DNA from: Prosapia bicincta
Lineage: Eukaryota > Arthropoda > Insecta > Hemiptera > Cercopidae
Direction of reading: 5' to 3'
Assembly: GCA_036971475.1 (NCBI GenBank)
Contig: JBAIZL010000024.1
Coordinates: 591,001-655,000, forward strand
DNA length: 64,000 nt
Below, piece after piece: positions 45,375 through 62,596 of this stretch. A program made the position numbers and the translations under genes. The stretch's first letter is position 1. The number at the start of each line of letters is the position of its first letter. The notes under the pieces are model-generated. The model was not told the DNA's origin, ran no database searches, and worked only from the letters and a program-made list of their open reading frames with translations.

Positions 45375-48109
45375 GTTTTGTAGCTACCTTATCCTAGACT
45401 TTGTCCAGACAAACAAAGTAAAACAAATATATGATTGATATCGTGAACAGCTGGATAATTAAAAAAAACTGTGGACGACAACAAACGTGTAAGAGTCATG
45501 GACAAATTGAAATGAGACTCTGGAAAACAAAGAAGTTTGTCCGATTAAATTGCTTCAAATAAGAAACAACGTCTGCCATTCTATCGTTGGCCATAGATAG
45601 AGTTGAACATTTGGTAGGAAGAGACGATCCACATCAATCAGAATTAAGTTTTTAACAAGAGACTTTTGTTTATTGTGTGTTATACTATCAAACTGAGAGC
45701 GAAACAATTATCCTAACATGAAGCGCTTGGGAAACATGCGATATTTACCAACACAAAAATGCATTTTAACAAATCTTTAGTACCTCATTTTAATAGATAC
45801 AAATTTTAAGGTAATTCGCCCAAACCCTTAGTGACGCATCTTTGTATAATTTCGAGTAATTAACTGTTTAGTTTATTATACAAATATTTTTATAGGCAGA
45901 ATCAGATTCAGCCGCTTCAGTAGTACTGAATCTCTCTAAAAGAATAATGAAGGAAGTTGTTTTTTTTTAAGAAGAAGAAGGAAGGTGATGCAGTTATTTT
46001 CTCTCCTTCCAAAACCTCCAAATTTTAAAGAAGCTTAATTTTTCTGCAGGAGATTTTTCTAAACCTCTTTAGGTTTGTGACAAAGATCTGTAAAAGCAGA
46101 GGCCTGGCACTTATAATTCAGGTGGTAGTAAATAACTTTAAAGTGATTGGATGGTAGGTCAGTAGCCCTAGCATCAAACATAACTTCCTCAGGTCAACTA
46201 GATGAGGTTCACAGGTGGAAGAGTGGTAAAAAGAGGTATGCAAAAGTTGTTCGGCCAGAGAATGGGAGGCTAGACAAATATAAATGTATGGTGTTGATTT
46301 ACCAGATTAGTCCATGTATTTGTATCAATTTATATTAGATAGATTGACATGTTTGTTTCATGTAGTATGCATCAAAATTCCAAGAAGCTGGTTAGAATAA
46401 ATGTGTGACGGTATAGCTCTGCGATTTTAAGGACTCATGTTATAGTAAATAAAACATCTGCAAAAAGTATATACAAAGAGGAAAACAAACACCTATATCT
46501 GGTTATGTTACACCTGATTATATCTGATGTGCATTATGATACTGTTCGTCACTTACGAATTTTGTATGGAAATCGTGAAGCTAGAAAATGCACGAATGGA
46601 TTGTCCAAGAAACAATTAACCTAAAATGCAGTGCATCTGAGTATACAAAACCTGTTTTTTTAGAATGACATAAAACTTAGAAAAACTAATCATGTACACT
46701 AACCTATAGGAATTTAATGTTGTTTATTTAATTTCACTTTACTAATACAAACACGCCGTATTTACTATATAAAATAATATAAGTTGTAAAGAATGATATG
46801 GCTTTTGTTATTATTCAGCTTCTTTACCACAAAATCACTTGTTTTGTATGTTATTATGTGAAAGATAAGAAAATGTTTTTGGTTTAGTTGTGTACAATTA
46901 GACATAATAACAGACATACAAAAGTTTGGGGCTAGGGGCAATATTTTTGAGAGAAATATTTCCTATAACTTCTTACACAAGAATCAACTAGAAATGTACA
47001 ATTTAAAAAAACTCAACTTAGAAATAATAAATTAGATCTGAAGGAGTTAAAAACTAACAAATATCATGAACGGTTAAAAACCTGTTGGACTGGTTTGAAG
47101 AAAGAAATAATTAAACTATATTTCAAATTTAAAAAAATCCCTAACTGTTTTAATCATACACACATTAATAGCCCTTTGTTTCAACTAATTCTTTCTATCC
47201 AATTAAAAATTTAGAAAGCCTTGAAGATCTAGTGCATCGCATCTACCAGTGTAACCAGTCGTGTCTGGAAGCGTTTGTAGAATTCTTTTCGTAAAGTGTG
47301 ATAGTCAGTTGTACTGCTTGTGAAACAAATAGCAGTCTAGAATATAATTTTTTTACATAATTTACTAAAATAAATAAAACTTTAAAGGGTTTATTAAGAA
47401 TGTTAAATGTTTGTTTCAATAATTTAAATGAAGAGAATAGAAGGTAAAATTTTAAAGTGAAGTCCTTTTTATAAATCATATTCGAAAAATAATTGGGTTC
47501 ACTTCCAATTTTAAATAAACTTTGTGATTTTTTCAATTAAATTTATGCAATTAAAAATTGGTCAATGTCGCATTGTTTATGAAACAGTAGTTCACACTTT
47601 TGGTGATATGTAATGATCATTAATTGGATGTTTTGCAATTATAGTATAAATAAAAGTCTGCAATAGTAAAACCTCATTTTAATTAAAGTAAATTAGTTAA
47701 ATTTGTCAAACATCAGTCACTGATTGTCTTGTAAAACGTCCTGTTTATACGAGAATTTGAGAGAAATGTCTTAGACATTTATAGTTTTATCTGTATAAAC
47801 CAATGTCTTCAAATCTGGTTTGATGTTCGTTCGGTTTATATTTAATTTTTTGTCTCGTGATATTTTTGTTTGGTTCGCAACTCTTCGTATCGTTATTCAT
47901 AAAACGTTATTTAAAAGAAAAATATTGTAAACAATCATATTTCATTTGTTCTAAAAGAATAACTTTTTGTTAGAATTCAAAATCCGATACTAATTAGCGA
48001 ACTCTTCCAAGTAGAAAAGCTCTTTTCATAAAACGTTGTTTATATTTTCTTGATAGAAATAAATATCGAAGAGGCAAATAAATTAAGGATCCATTTAGTC
48101 CCCGTCGCG
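45375..48109. other. AT-rich non-coding stretch
   Basis: No gene, array or hairpin was recognised. A T-rich run lies at about 45,959-45,969. Short open frames have no domain signal. Confidence 0.5.
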
Positions 48110-48275
48110 TGACTCGTTGAAGAAAAATCACAACTCATTTCGCATAACAATGCTTCCACTTAGACGAAGTACTTTTTTCCATTTCCTTTATTAGAACCAT
48201 CAATGTGAGGCGTTGCCATATTTCTACCGCAACATGAGACGAAACCCGATTATTATTAACTCCAGATAAAACTAT
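48110..48275 (-). repeat. dispersed repeat family A, copy 2
   Basis: On the minus strand this matches 10,255-10,440 over most of its length, including TAGAAATATGGCAACGCCTC, AAGGAAATGGAAAAAAGTAC and TTGTTATGCGAAATGAGTTG. It has no open frame and no terminal repeats visible by eye. Confidence 0.75.
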
Positions 48276-48639
48276 AGCCTTCCATTGAACACTTTGCAAT
48301 ACTTAATTTTGAACTGTATGAGCATAATGCAGTTTGAAAAACCTACTACTTCCAGTAATTGTGAGTTAATTGTGTTTTTTAAAACCTTTAGAATCGCATG
48401 TTGCCAAATTTAGCGCAAGCTTAAGGGGAACCATTCAGGTCACTTATAAGTCGCAATGATATTTCAAGGACTCAGATAGGCGTAGTAAATAGAAGTATTC
48501 AAATTGAAGTAGAATTATATCAACTACACGTCTAAATAAGGATCTTGTTCGAATGTCAGTTGTTAATAAATTACATTACTGTACTTCCAATACAGCTTTA
48601 ATAAGACCGTTATAAAAGTGAATATATTTTAGCTATAGG

Positions 48640-48641
<2 letters not shown>

Positions 48642-48686
<45 letters not shown>

Positions 48687-48899
48687 TGATACGTATTCCT
48701 TCACGGATGGAAAAGTATGATGAAATGTTACTATCTGGAGTACATCCGTTCATTCTGCAGTCCATAAATTCGCAGTTCCGACGTTTCGCTAGAATCTCAT
48801 CCAGCACCTCGTCAATGCTGGATGAGATTCTAGCGAAACGTCGGAACTGCGAATTTATGGACTGCAGAATGAACGGATGTACTCCAGATAGTAACATTT

Positions 48900-48967
<68 letters not shown>
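48642..48967. repeat. perfect 91-bp-arm palindrome between two TA microsatellites
   Basis: TA runs lie at 48,642-48,684 and 48,905-48,967. Between them, 48,716-48,806 and 48,816-48,906 are perfect inverted copies as far as I can read, with a 9-nt loop. Both outer TA ends abut TAGGCCTATA, so the symmetry continues outward. The 31-nt segment 48,685-48,715 is present on the left only. The arms hold GACGTTTCGCTAGAATCTCA and its inverse. Because the arms are identical, the same short peptide appears on both strands; it is not a gene. Confidence 0.95.
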
Positions 48968-48970
<3 letters not shown>

Positions 48971-51044
48971 CCTATATAGAAAAGAGAGAGAGAGAGAGAG
49001 AGAGGAATATAATTTCACTGGCTAGATAAGTAAGACAATGTGTAAAGAATATTTTAAATTATAAGTAAATGATCAAACTGTTGGAGTTAAACATTTTCTT
49101 AATGTGTAAAAAAAGAGCTTAGATTTTTATATTAATAAAAATCGAACTATTTAACCGTAAATTTTAATTCAGAAATTGACGTTAAAACACCTGCGTAATG
49201 TGTCCATACATTTTAAGATATTAATAAAATGTCTGGAGAGCTCTTTTGTTTCATTTCAGTAAAGTTGTTTTTATAATGAATAACTGTGATTAAGATGTAA
49301 CAAGTGAGTCACCTGTGCCTGTGCTATTTCGCTCGCGTTTTGTGGGACTCCTTGAGTGAGTCTGGTATTTTTCATTGTGAATTTAAAACATTATTGACAT
49401 TTTTAATACTTACTGTAATTAGATTTTAAAAAAATATTGTTTAAAACCAAGTTTTTGTTACTCTTTGATTACTCTTAGAGTATAATGGTTGAAACAAATA
49501 ATATGTGCACCGAATATGGATGAACTCTATATTTTAATGTTAATGTCACAAGACATTTTTCATGTTGGTATTTAGGATTAATCATTCGTTAACTACTCTT
49601 TTATACTTATACCAATCATGAAACCATAAAATCCAAAAAATATATGCTGCTTTTGTACTCATGCTATAAGGATCAAAACATTAGAGTGCATCAAAGACGC
49701 CAAGATATATATCAACACAAATAAATACATAGTACAAGGAAATTTATAAAATAGCACACAAATTGACACCTAATCACGGTAACATGCAGATTAATTTTGA
49801 TTACAATTCCGTATCTGGCACAAATATTCGTCTTTATAGCTGTAGTATAAACCGACCTAATTTAAAAGAAATTTTATTTTAAAAAAATATTATATGACAA
49901 CGCTAGGAAAAAAGAGACGCCATGATAAACCGTAAAGTAATGAAAGGCTTTTTCTGAATGTGTAATGGTTGGGATTTAGTTACCATGAGAAACGGCCCAT
50001 CTATTCTTCTACTAACATAGCTGGAGGGAAAATAGTCATGGGCCTGCATTCTTATTATTTTCTGTTAAATGTTTGTAATAAACTATTAGAAATTTGATTT
50101 TCTAAATATTATAATTACCAAAAAGGTTTTCTAAGTAGCTTTGTTTCGTTTACTTTTGTATTATCAAGTTTTAACTACGGCATAAGAGTAAGGCCTTGTA
50201 ACGTTTAGAAATGTGTTAACAAAGCCATGTAAGTTCAAGGGGTTATCAAAGCATGTTTTAAATTTAATTTATTAACATTTTACGATTGATACAAATAAGT
50301 AAATACACATAACCAGCGTCCATTGACCTAGCGTGGTCTTGAAAATTTGTAAAAGATGTGAACCTTTTTTATTTTAATTCATGTTGTTAAACTTGTAAAA
50401 AGGAGTTATGTTTTAAAGTGTAATATTTTAAATTATTTTTAAATTAAATTTTGTTTGGATATACCGAAAATTTAATGTAACCTGTCTTCTTTAGAATGAT
50501 TTGGATAGATAGATAGAAGTCTGCCCAAGGCAAACCGTAAGTTACACTTGGTAAGGAAAACATTAAGTCATAAAAAATATTAGAATGTAAATAAAGGTAG
50601 TTTAGGTGTTTAAAAAAGCAATTAAAGCACATACCCATTTTTTTAAATACCGGGGAGTTACGTCACATATATTGTAAAACAAGCAAGACACAACAAAAAT
50701 GGAGAAAAAGAAATTCATCCCACTCACAAAAAGACTTCAAATATGATCATCCAAACATTCTAAATAGATAAAAACAAAATAAAAGTAAAAGACAAAAAAA
50801 CGTATTTTGGGTCTGCGTTATACAATCAGCTCCCTGGAACGACGATAGAATTTGTATCTAATGGGCGATGATACACGCTATACAAATATATTAATCGATT
50901 CCATCTTAAAAGATCTTAAATGTTTTACACACGTAAAGCGTTTTGTAAAATGAAGTGAAAACACACGTTTGAAGTTTTAATATCTTACAGGGAAAATGAG
51001 TTGTGCAGGTATTATCAGCAGTACAAACTTCAGTTTGGAAAGAT
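48968..51044. other. AT-rich non-coding stretch
   Basis: A GA run of about 22 bp lies at 48,983-49,004. No gene or array is recognised in the rest. Confidence 0.5.
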
Positions 51045-52469
51045 GGGGTAACTAATCGTACCAAGCACTAAAGCTACGCTTAAATCCAAAGAAAGTTGGG
51101 GTAACTAATGGTACCAAGCACTAAAGGTACGCCTAAATCCAAAGAAAGTTGGGGTAACTAATCGTACCAAGCACTAAAGCTACGCTTAAATCGAAAGAAA
51201 GTTGGGGTAACTAATCGTACCAAGCACTAAAGCTACGCTTAAATCCAAAGAAAGTTGGGGTAATTAATCGTACCAAGCACTAAAGCTACGCTTAAATCCA
51301 AAGAAAGTTGGGGTAACTAATGGTACCAAGCACTAAAGGTACGCCTAAATCCAAAGTAAGTTGGGGTAACTAATCGTACCAAGCACTAAAGCTACGCTTA
51401 AATCCAAAGAAAGTTGGGGTAACTAATCGTACCAAGCACTAAAGCTACGCTTAAATCCAAAGAAAGTTGGGGTAACTAATCGTACCAAGCACTAAAGCTA
51501 CGCTTAAATCCAAAGAAAGTTGGGGTAACTAATCGTACCAAGCACTAAAGCTACGCTTAAATCCAAAGAAAGTTGGGGTAACTAATCGTACCAAGCACTA
51601 AAGCTACGCTTAAATCCAAAGAAAGTTGGGGTAACTAATCGTACAAAGCACTAAAGCTACGCTTAAATCCAAAGAAAGTTGGGGTAACTAATCGTACCAA
51701 GCACTAAAGCTACGCTTAAATCCAAAGAAAGTTGGGGTAACTAATGGTACCAAGCACTAAAGGTACGCCTAAATCCAAAGAAAGTTGGGGTAACTAATGG
51801 TACCAAGCACTAAAGGTACGCCTAAATCCAAAGAAAGTTGGGGTAACTAATCGTACCAAGCACTAAAGCTACGCTTAAATCCAAAGAAAGTTGGGGTAAC
51901 TAATCGTACCAAGCACTAAAGCTACGCTTAAATCCAAAGAAAGTTGGGGTAACTAATCGTACCAAGCACTAAAGCTACGCTTAAATCCAAAGAAAGTTGG
52001 GGTAACTAATCGTACCAAGCACTAAAGCTACGCTTAAATCCAAAGAAAGTTGGGGTAACTAATCGTACAAAGCACTAAAGCTACGCTTAAATCCAAAGAA
52101 AGTTGGGGTAACTAATCGTACCAAGCACTAAAGCTACGCTTAAATCCAAAGAAAGTTGGGGTAACTAATGGTACCAAGCACTAAAGGTACGCCTAAATCC
52201 AAAGAAAGTTGGGGTAACTAATCGTACCAAGCACTAAAGCTACGCTTAAATCGAAAGAAAGTTGGGGTAACTAATGGTACCAAGCACTAAAGATACGCTT
52301 AAATCCAAAGAAAGTTGGGGTAACTAATCGTACCAAGCACTAAAGCTACGCTTAAATCCAAAGAAAGTTGGGGTAACTAATCGTACCAAACACTAAAGCT
52401 ACGCTTAAATCCAAAGAAAGTTGGGGTAACTAATCGTACCAAACACTAAAGCTACGCTTAAATCCAAAG
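51045..52469. repeat. 53-bp satellite, 26.9 copies, no length change
   Basis: Every copy begins GGGGTAACTAAT and contains CCAAGCACTAAAG, ACGC and AATCCAAAGAAAGTT. Starts fall exactly every 53 bp from 51,045 to 52,423. Two linked forms exist: TCGTACC with AAAGCTACGCTT (common), and TGGTACC with AAAGGTACGCCT (copies 2, 6, 14, 15 and 22; copy 24 is mixed). TCGTACAAAG marks copies 12 and 20. The spacing of marked copies (6, 14, 22; 12, 20) shows an eight-copy, 424-bp higher-order period. The unit contains stops, so there is no coding potential. Confidence 0.97.
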
Positions 52470-52563
52470 TGTAGGTTTGTGTGTAGTAGCCTACCACTTT
52501 GTACAAGGCTTATTTTATACCTTAACTGAAGTAAATATATTTGACAACTATTTTACATTTAAA

Positions 52564-52915
52564 CAATATTACATGACATTTACTACTATATTACAAGTTA
52601 TTTAAGCTATGTTACATGACATTTACTACTATATTACAAGTAATTTAAACCGTATTACATGACATTTATTACAAGTTATTTAAACCATATCACATGACAT
52701 TTACTACTATATTACACGTTATTTAAACCATATTACATGACATTTACTACTATATTACAAGTTATTTATGCTATGTTACATGACATTTACAACTATATTA
52801 CAAGTTATTTAAACCATATTACATGGCATTTACTACTATATTACAAGCTATTTAAACTATATTACATGACATTTACAACTATATTATAATTTATTTAATC
52901 TATATTACAAGTTTA
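52564..52915. repeat. about 43-bp AT-rich tandem array, about 8 copies
   Basis: The unit is built from TTACATGACATTTACTACTA, TATTACAAGTTATTTAA and a variable end (GCT, ACCGT or ACCAT). One copy near 52,660 is shortened. It starts about 95 bp after the 53-bp satellite but shares no sequence with it. Confidence 0.92.
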
Positions 52916-57312
<4,397 letters not shown>

Positions 57313-58712
57313 AGTTAAAAACTACTTAACTAAGTGAATACATAGGGTTTACTTGCTGACGCGTTTCTAAACAATCGTTCCTTTAACGAAGCCTCTACTG
57401 GCGCCATACGCGTTAGGTACAAAGGTTGTCGGGATGGATTATTGGAAGTTTTGGGTTATTTTGGTTTTATAACGGCTATGTAATGGTTGTCCACTAAAGA
57501 GATGTTGGAGCATATGAAGAGGCCGTCTCTGGTATTTTAGCAGAAATATTCTACACCGAATAACAATAAATTCTACAAAACAACAATCATACAAAATAAT
57601 TTATTACCATAGATATGTAGACGACATTTTAATACTATACAACAGCAATAAACTGCAAATCAAACAACTGCACAATTACATTAATACCATATACTAAAAC
57701 CTCACATTTACCGTCAAATTAGAAGAAAACAATAAAATAAACTCTCTAGACCTTACTATCACCAAATACAACACCAAACACTTCTTCAAAATATACAGAA
57801 AACCAACAACTACCGATATTGCCATACATAATACATCTAATCATCCCACACAACACAAACACGCTGCATTTAATCATATGTTACACCGCCTAATCAATAT
57901 ACCAATGCTACAGAAAGACTACGACGAAGAACGTAATACAATAAAATACATTTCTCAACAAAATGGCTATCAACTTACAATCACAGACAACATACACATG
58001 AAAATTAAACACAAACATCCCCAAACAGACAAGCAGACAAACCACACAAAATAAAACAAATACATACCCCTCACCTACCACAGCAAAAACACACACAAAA
58101 CAGCCTCCACATTAATAAAACTACATCACTAATTATCTTACAAAACAACAAACACTTCAAGGCCGCGTTCAACCTTTCAAAAACAAACATACAAATACAA
58201 ACTATCCGGTATTTAGAAATTAACTTGTAATGATTGCCCCAGCTATTATATCGGCAAAACCGGTAGGTCATTTTATACAAGCTTCGAAGAACACATTGCC
58301 AAAAGAAACCATAAAAACCCAAAATCTAGCTACGCAATACACCTAAAAAACACGCAACAGACACACACGGACATACATACTAATTTAAACCTACTCCACA
58401 CATTAAAACAAAGTAAAAAACAAACAACTTTAGAAAAATACGAGATATACAAACATTAAGCAACAGATAAAGAAAGCATATTAAACGATCACTCACATTT
58501 TGAGACCAACTCCCTTTTCCATTACATAGCGAACAACCAAAATACGCCCAAAATACCCCCAAAATACTTCCACCGTCATAAATCTATTCCGACATCCTTT
58601 GTACCTTACGCGTTATGCTAGCAGTAGAGGCTTTGCTTTGTCAAAGGAACGATTGTTTCGGAACGCGGCAGCAAGTAAGCCCTATGTATTCACTTAGTAA
58701 AGTATTTTTTAA
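57313..58712 (+). mobile_element. 5'-truncated Penelope-like element with long terminal inverted repeats
   Basis: The left arm (about 57,313-57,490) is an inverted, diverged copy of the right arm (about 58,520-58,712). Both carry AAGTGAATACATAGGG, CAATCGTTCCTTT and GCCTCTACTG, or their inverses. Between the arms is the 3' part of a Penelope-like polyprotein (separate entry). The left arm therefore corresponds to the 3' end of the element, including the last about 30 codons, joined in reverse to the truncated 5' side. Inverted terminal structures of this type are known for Penelope-like elements. The element is old: five stops in the reading frame and many arm mismatches. Confidence 0.85.
57542..58580 (+). 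pseudogene. Penelope-like polyprotein remnant (RT palm/thumb and GIY-YIG endonuclease)
   Basis: One frame can be read throughout. RYVDDILILY (YVDD at 57,614-57,625) is reverse-transcriptase motif C. FTVKLEENNKINSLDLTITK and FKIYRKPTTTD are the thumb-side blocks typical of Penelope-like elements. CNDCPSYYIGKTGRSFYTSF (from 58,226) followed by EEHIAKRN is a GIY-YIG endonuclease, and the tail ends near KIPPKYFHRHK. Stops lie near 57,692, 58,052, 58,126, 58,216 and 58,457, yet there is no frameshift over about 1 kb. The finger and upstream palm regions are missing. It is not functional as it stands. Confidence 0.85.
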
Positions 58713-61700
58713 TTAGTGAATTCAAGATGATTACATCAAGCAACTTGAATATTCATTGTGTTTTAAGAAGTATAGATTCATAAAGGAAAGAGGAAATATT
58801 ATGAAAAGTAGGTTGGAAACGTTTTTAAATAATAAAGACAAATGGATTATGCTTTAATGTTTTTAATTTTATCAATAAATATAAACGATTTTTTTATTAT
58901 TAAAAAAAATTGTCAACATGGAAGTTTAAAGTAAAGAAATAGAAACGAATATTGCCAACCTAGAAATGAAGACTTCACAGAAGGGCAAAATAAAATCAAA
59001 CTAATTCATGCATATGAACTAATGCTCTCTAGCATATGCATATAGAAAGATGGTCTTTATGGTCACACTGCTATGATAAAAGGATATTTTAGAAAAAATA
59101 TGTTGAAATGAATTTTTGGGCTCTATTACTAAACTAAATCTTTTAGTTTGCGCACAGATATTTAAATATTATTATAAAACTGGCTTTCTGAAATAACTAA
59201 TGTGCAACTAACTGGTTACTGAAAAAATTATATTTAAAAATACAAATTTTAAAACATAAATTCCAGATACGACTTTAATAATTGCAAAATGGTTCGCTGG
59301 GATTGGTTATGAAGTAGAAGGTTAATTCGATAGAACTTTAGCTGGTTTAGAAGTAATCATGAAACAACATGGGTACTTTGGATGTATAGAGTACTGAAAC
59401 TGTATGAAAGTTGTTAAATGTTACACTTAAAGGCAATGTTGCAAGCTGTGCAAAAGCGATATTAGCTCCTTCATCATCATTATTTTAAAAATCGAAATAA
59501 TACATAAGCAATACTAAAATTTGGTAAAAGAATATATACAATATACTTATTACTCTATTTCAAGTTGAACATCAGAATAGAAGCTGACAACTGTGATTAT
59601 GTTTCTGGGACTTATGACATCGATTCAAGTCCCAAACCGCCAGCATTTGCATATCCAGCCAATTTACTTACAAGTGCTCAACATCTCCCATCCTGGTCAA
59701 TTTTATTCACGACATGTAACCTTACATCCAACAAACACTTAATGTAACAATTTTGAAAAAGTAACGGTACCATTTCTAAAGACATTTCTTAAAATAAAAA
59801 TTGTGTAAACTACATTACGGTAAATATTTTTTTTTTTCTTAAAAATCGGTCAGAATGCACAACAATTGAAGAATTGTGTTTTTAAGTAGACTTCAATACA
59901 ATAACTACAATCGCTTTAAGAGAATAACTAAAATATTATAAATACCTGAATGTATAATAGTTTTGGAGTAACCTACGAAGATGGGTGTTCGCGATCAAGT
60001 TGTCAAGATGTTTGGAATAATTGGAAAGAAGCTAATTAATATGATATATCAGGCTCCATAATCAGAGAATACATTTAGTGCCTGGCGATCCTTCTATTTT
60101 ACTCCACAGCACTAGCTTAAAGAATCAATACTTCAAGTTTCGTATAATATGCTGGAAGTCCTCCAACGTATATAGTTAGATCCTATAAACAATTCTATTT
60201 TCTATTGGTCAGTTTTCTAATCATAAATTTGGTTAATAAATAAAAACCGATTTACCCGCAGTTATTTTCCATGTTTCTCTTAATGCACAACCTGGTTTCC
60301 TAAGACGCCTGTTCTATAAAGCTATTGACAAGTTCCAATAATATCGAGTTATTAACGTCTTACATTAGCCTGAGCAATCCAGGGACTTTAGTTCTACGGA
60401 ATTACCAGTATCTGTGTCCGACTCCCCCCCACAACCTCTTCCTTAGTTAATTCAAAAATCTCTGTTCTCTTTCACTTTCACATCTCTGGAGGGAAGTCTT
60501 ATATTTTCGGGAGGCTGCCATTTTTCTTTCGGTAGTAATCACTAAGTAAATGTTTCAAAAGTTTCACTGTGTGACGTAATTATTGCTTTGATACCAAAAG
60601 CTAAGGCACTGTTTAAGAGAGATTGTTGTCATGAAATTACATTTCCCTCAAATTTATTTTGGTGATTTGATACAAAAAATTTAATATTATTTGGTGAAAA
60701 AAATCTTGTGGCAAATACCGGTAACCTAGACTGTAATAATATTCCCACGTAATGTTATTATAATGTAACTTCGATTGCGCACCAAATTTTCAGTATTCTT
60801 GCTTATAGTCCGTTACTTCAATTAGGCCATAGAATACAACTTTATTATTTCTAATTAATAAAAGAGTTTGTAAGCTACCTTATTTAATAGAATGAAGTCA
60901 GCAAGATTGACAAAGAATATATATCATGCTACCTTCCTTCTTTTTTTAAAAATTATCTCTCACTCCCTATATCATTTTAACGGTAGTAGAAAAACAACCT
61001 TGTTGTTCAAAGCGAAATCGGTATGATACGAGCTCGTTTGTTGCAGGGGACTTGCCCTTCTTACTCGATATATGACATTTTCAGCTATGAATTTATGATA
61101 ACCTACTCACGTACTGAAAAGCCACGAGATGTAAATTGGTGCATTCATTCTTATTCTTGTGTGCTGGTGTTTCAACCGAATCTCCTATTTAGTTTTAAAT
61201 CCACTCAAGGAATTCGACATATCACATAAGTATCGTTTGCCTACGTGTCGATATATCGAATATTTTATTTTTTAAAATTCTTTTGATGTAGTAAATTGAA
61301 GCACAAAGAGGAATGTTTCATATTTTTTGTGTCAAATAAACAAACACAGACACACATGGAAAGCTTCTTCTGGTGCAGTCAATGAAACCCTAATACTTGA
61401 AGTTAAAAAATAAACAATTAAAATAAATATTAATAATACAAGTAAATCTTGTCTTAGTAAATGGTCTTGAGATACAGGTAACTCCTTTGTGGAAACACTC
61501 CTCAACCCAAAAGCAACGGATGCCACTAAATTATTGGAATGGTTCACAATTTGTTTAAATACCCCTCATGTTGAGTAGTAGTTTAAAAGAGAAAGCAAAG
61601 GAAACTTATGTATAAGGATTAAAACCAAATTAAAAATATTTTCCATTACAGTTATTTGTTATTTGTATCAACTACACTTCTATGTGTATTATTTAAATAT

Positions 61701-62505
61701 ATTATTAGACTATAGATAAACATTCGGAGGGATATGAGATGTCAACATGAGGTGTGAGCTAAAACAACAGGTGTACATTCCTAAATTCAGAATGATGGAT
61801 TGGCTAGTGGGTCGTTATTTTGAATCATTTAACGAATAATCAAACTTTTGTATTATGAACAATCTGTAAACTAGAGCTTGAGTTATTGTATTGAAACCCC
61901 TGATTTATCTAAACACTGAAACAGAAATATCACTTTCTGAGTAGATCATATTGTCATAAAATGTATTTCCAGTTAAGTTTACAAAGTTTTTGCGATTGAA
62001 ATTGTTGTTAAAATCATATAATTAAGACGAAGAACTGAAGTAGACTGATTGGATCACAGGCAACGGATGTTGAATCAGTTGGGAGTTTTAATAAAAGCAT
62101 TAACTCCAGTAAAACCATTCCAATAAATGTAAACACCTTAGACTCACATTGTAAATTTTTCTACCAAAACAGACCATTAGAAGGTAAAACTTATTAACAC
62201 TATAAGTGTTCATTTAAGTGAAACAGAAATAACTAATTAGTGTGAAATTAACTGGATGGCTACAAGTTCTAATTAAAAGGTCTTTTATTTTAAACGTTTA
62301 TTAAGTGATTTTTACGTACCGTCTATTTGTCTTTGTCTGTAATAAAGATCAATCATACATAAAAGTAATTACCTTCAAGCATTTTATATAATTTTGTTTT
62401 AAATGTTCCAATTATCTTGTAAAAAAATGAACAGTTTCCTATAAATGTAACTCAAACTCGTTAATGTATTTTTTGAAAAAAAAATATATAAATTGACATT
62501 TCGTA
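58713..62505. other. AT-rich non-coding stretch
   Basis: No gene is recognised. 59,421-59,512 is a weak dispersed repeat (separate entry). The region around 60,250-60,560 is somewhat more GC-balanced but shows no motif. Confidence 0.5.
59421..59512 (+). repeat. dispersed repeat D, copy 1
   Basis: CACTTAAAGGCAATGTTGCA, AGCTGTG and TTAGCTCCTTC, then AA(T/A)ACATAAGCAATA-like words, resemble 63,601-63,693 in the same order, with several gaps and mismatches. Confidence 0.45.
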
Positions 62506-62596
62506 TAAATGTGGTTATTAAATATTTAAGTGCAGTAAGACAAATTAGAGTGTAACGCATAAATTCAAATTTTAAAGCAGACAATCTCATCTCTTG
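62506..62596 (-). repeat. dispersed repeat C, copy 2
   Basis: The minus strand reads CAAGAGATGAGATTGTCTGC, then a shortened middle and TTAAATATTTAATAACCACA, matching 56,325-56,430. Confidence 0.65.

Noticed and set aside
39783..45397. Many open frames of 130-780 codons on both strands (repeats SSSYKAQ, KAPRTKH, YEELCAL, RGALCFV)
   Set aside because: They all come from one heptamer satellite whose units have no stop in any frame. Frames overlap on both strands and there is no non-repeat domain.
48610..48979. Identical 27-residue peptide on both strands as a conserved gene
   Set aside because: It follows automatically from the perfect palindrome.
57908..58562. Three minus-strand frames of 60-83 codons over the Penelope-like element
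   Set aside because: They are antisense shadows of the Penelope-like reading frame on the plus strand.
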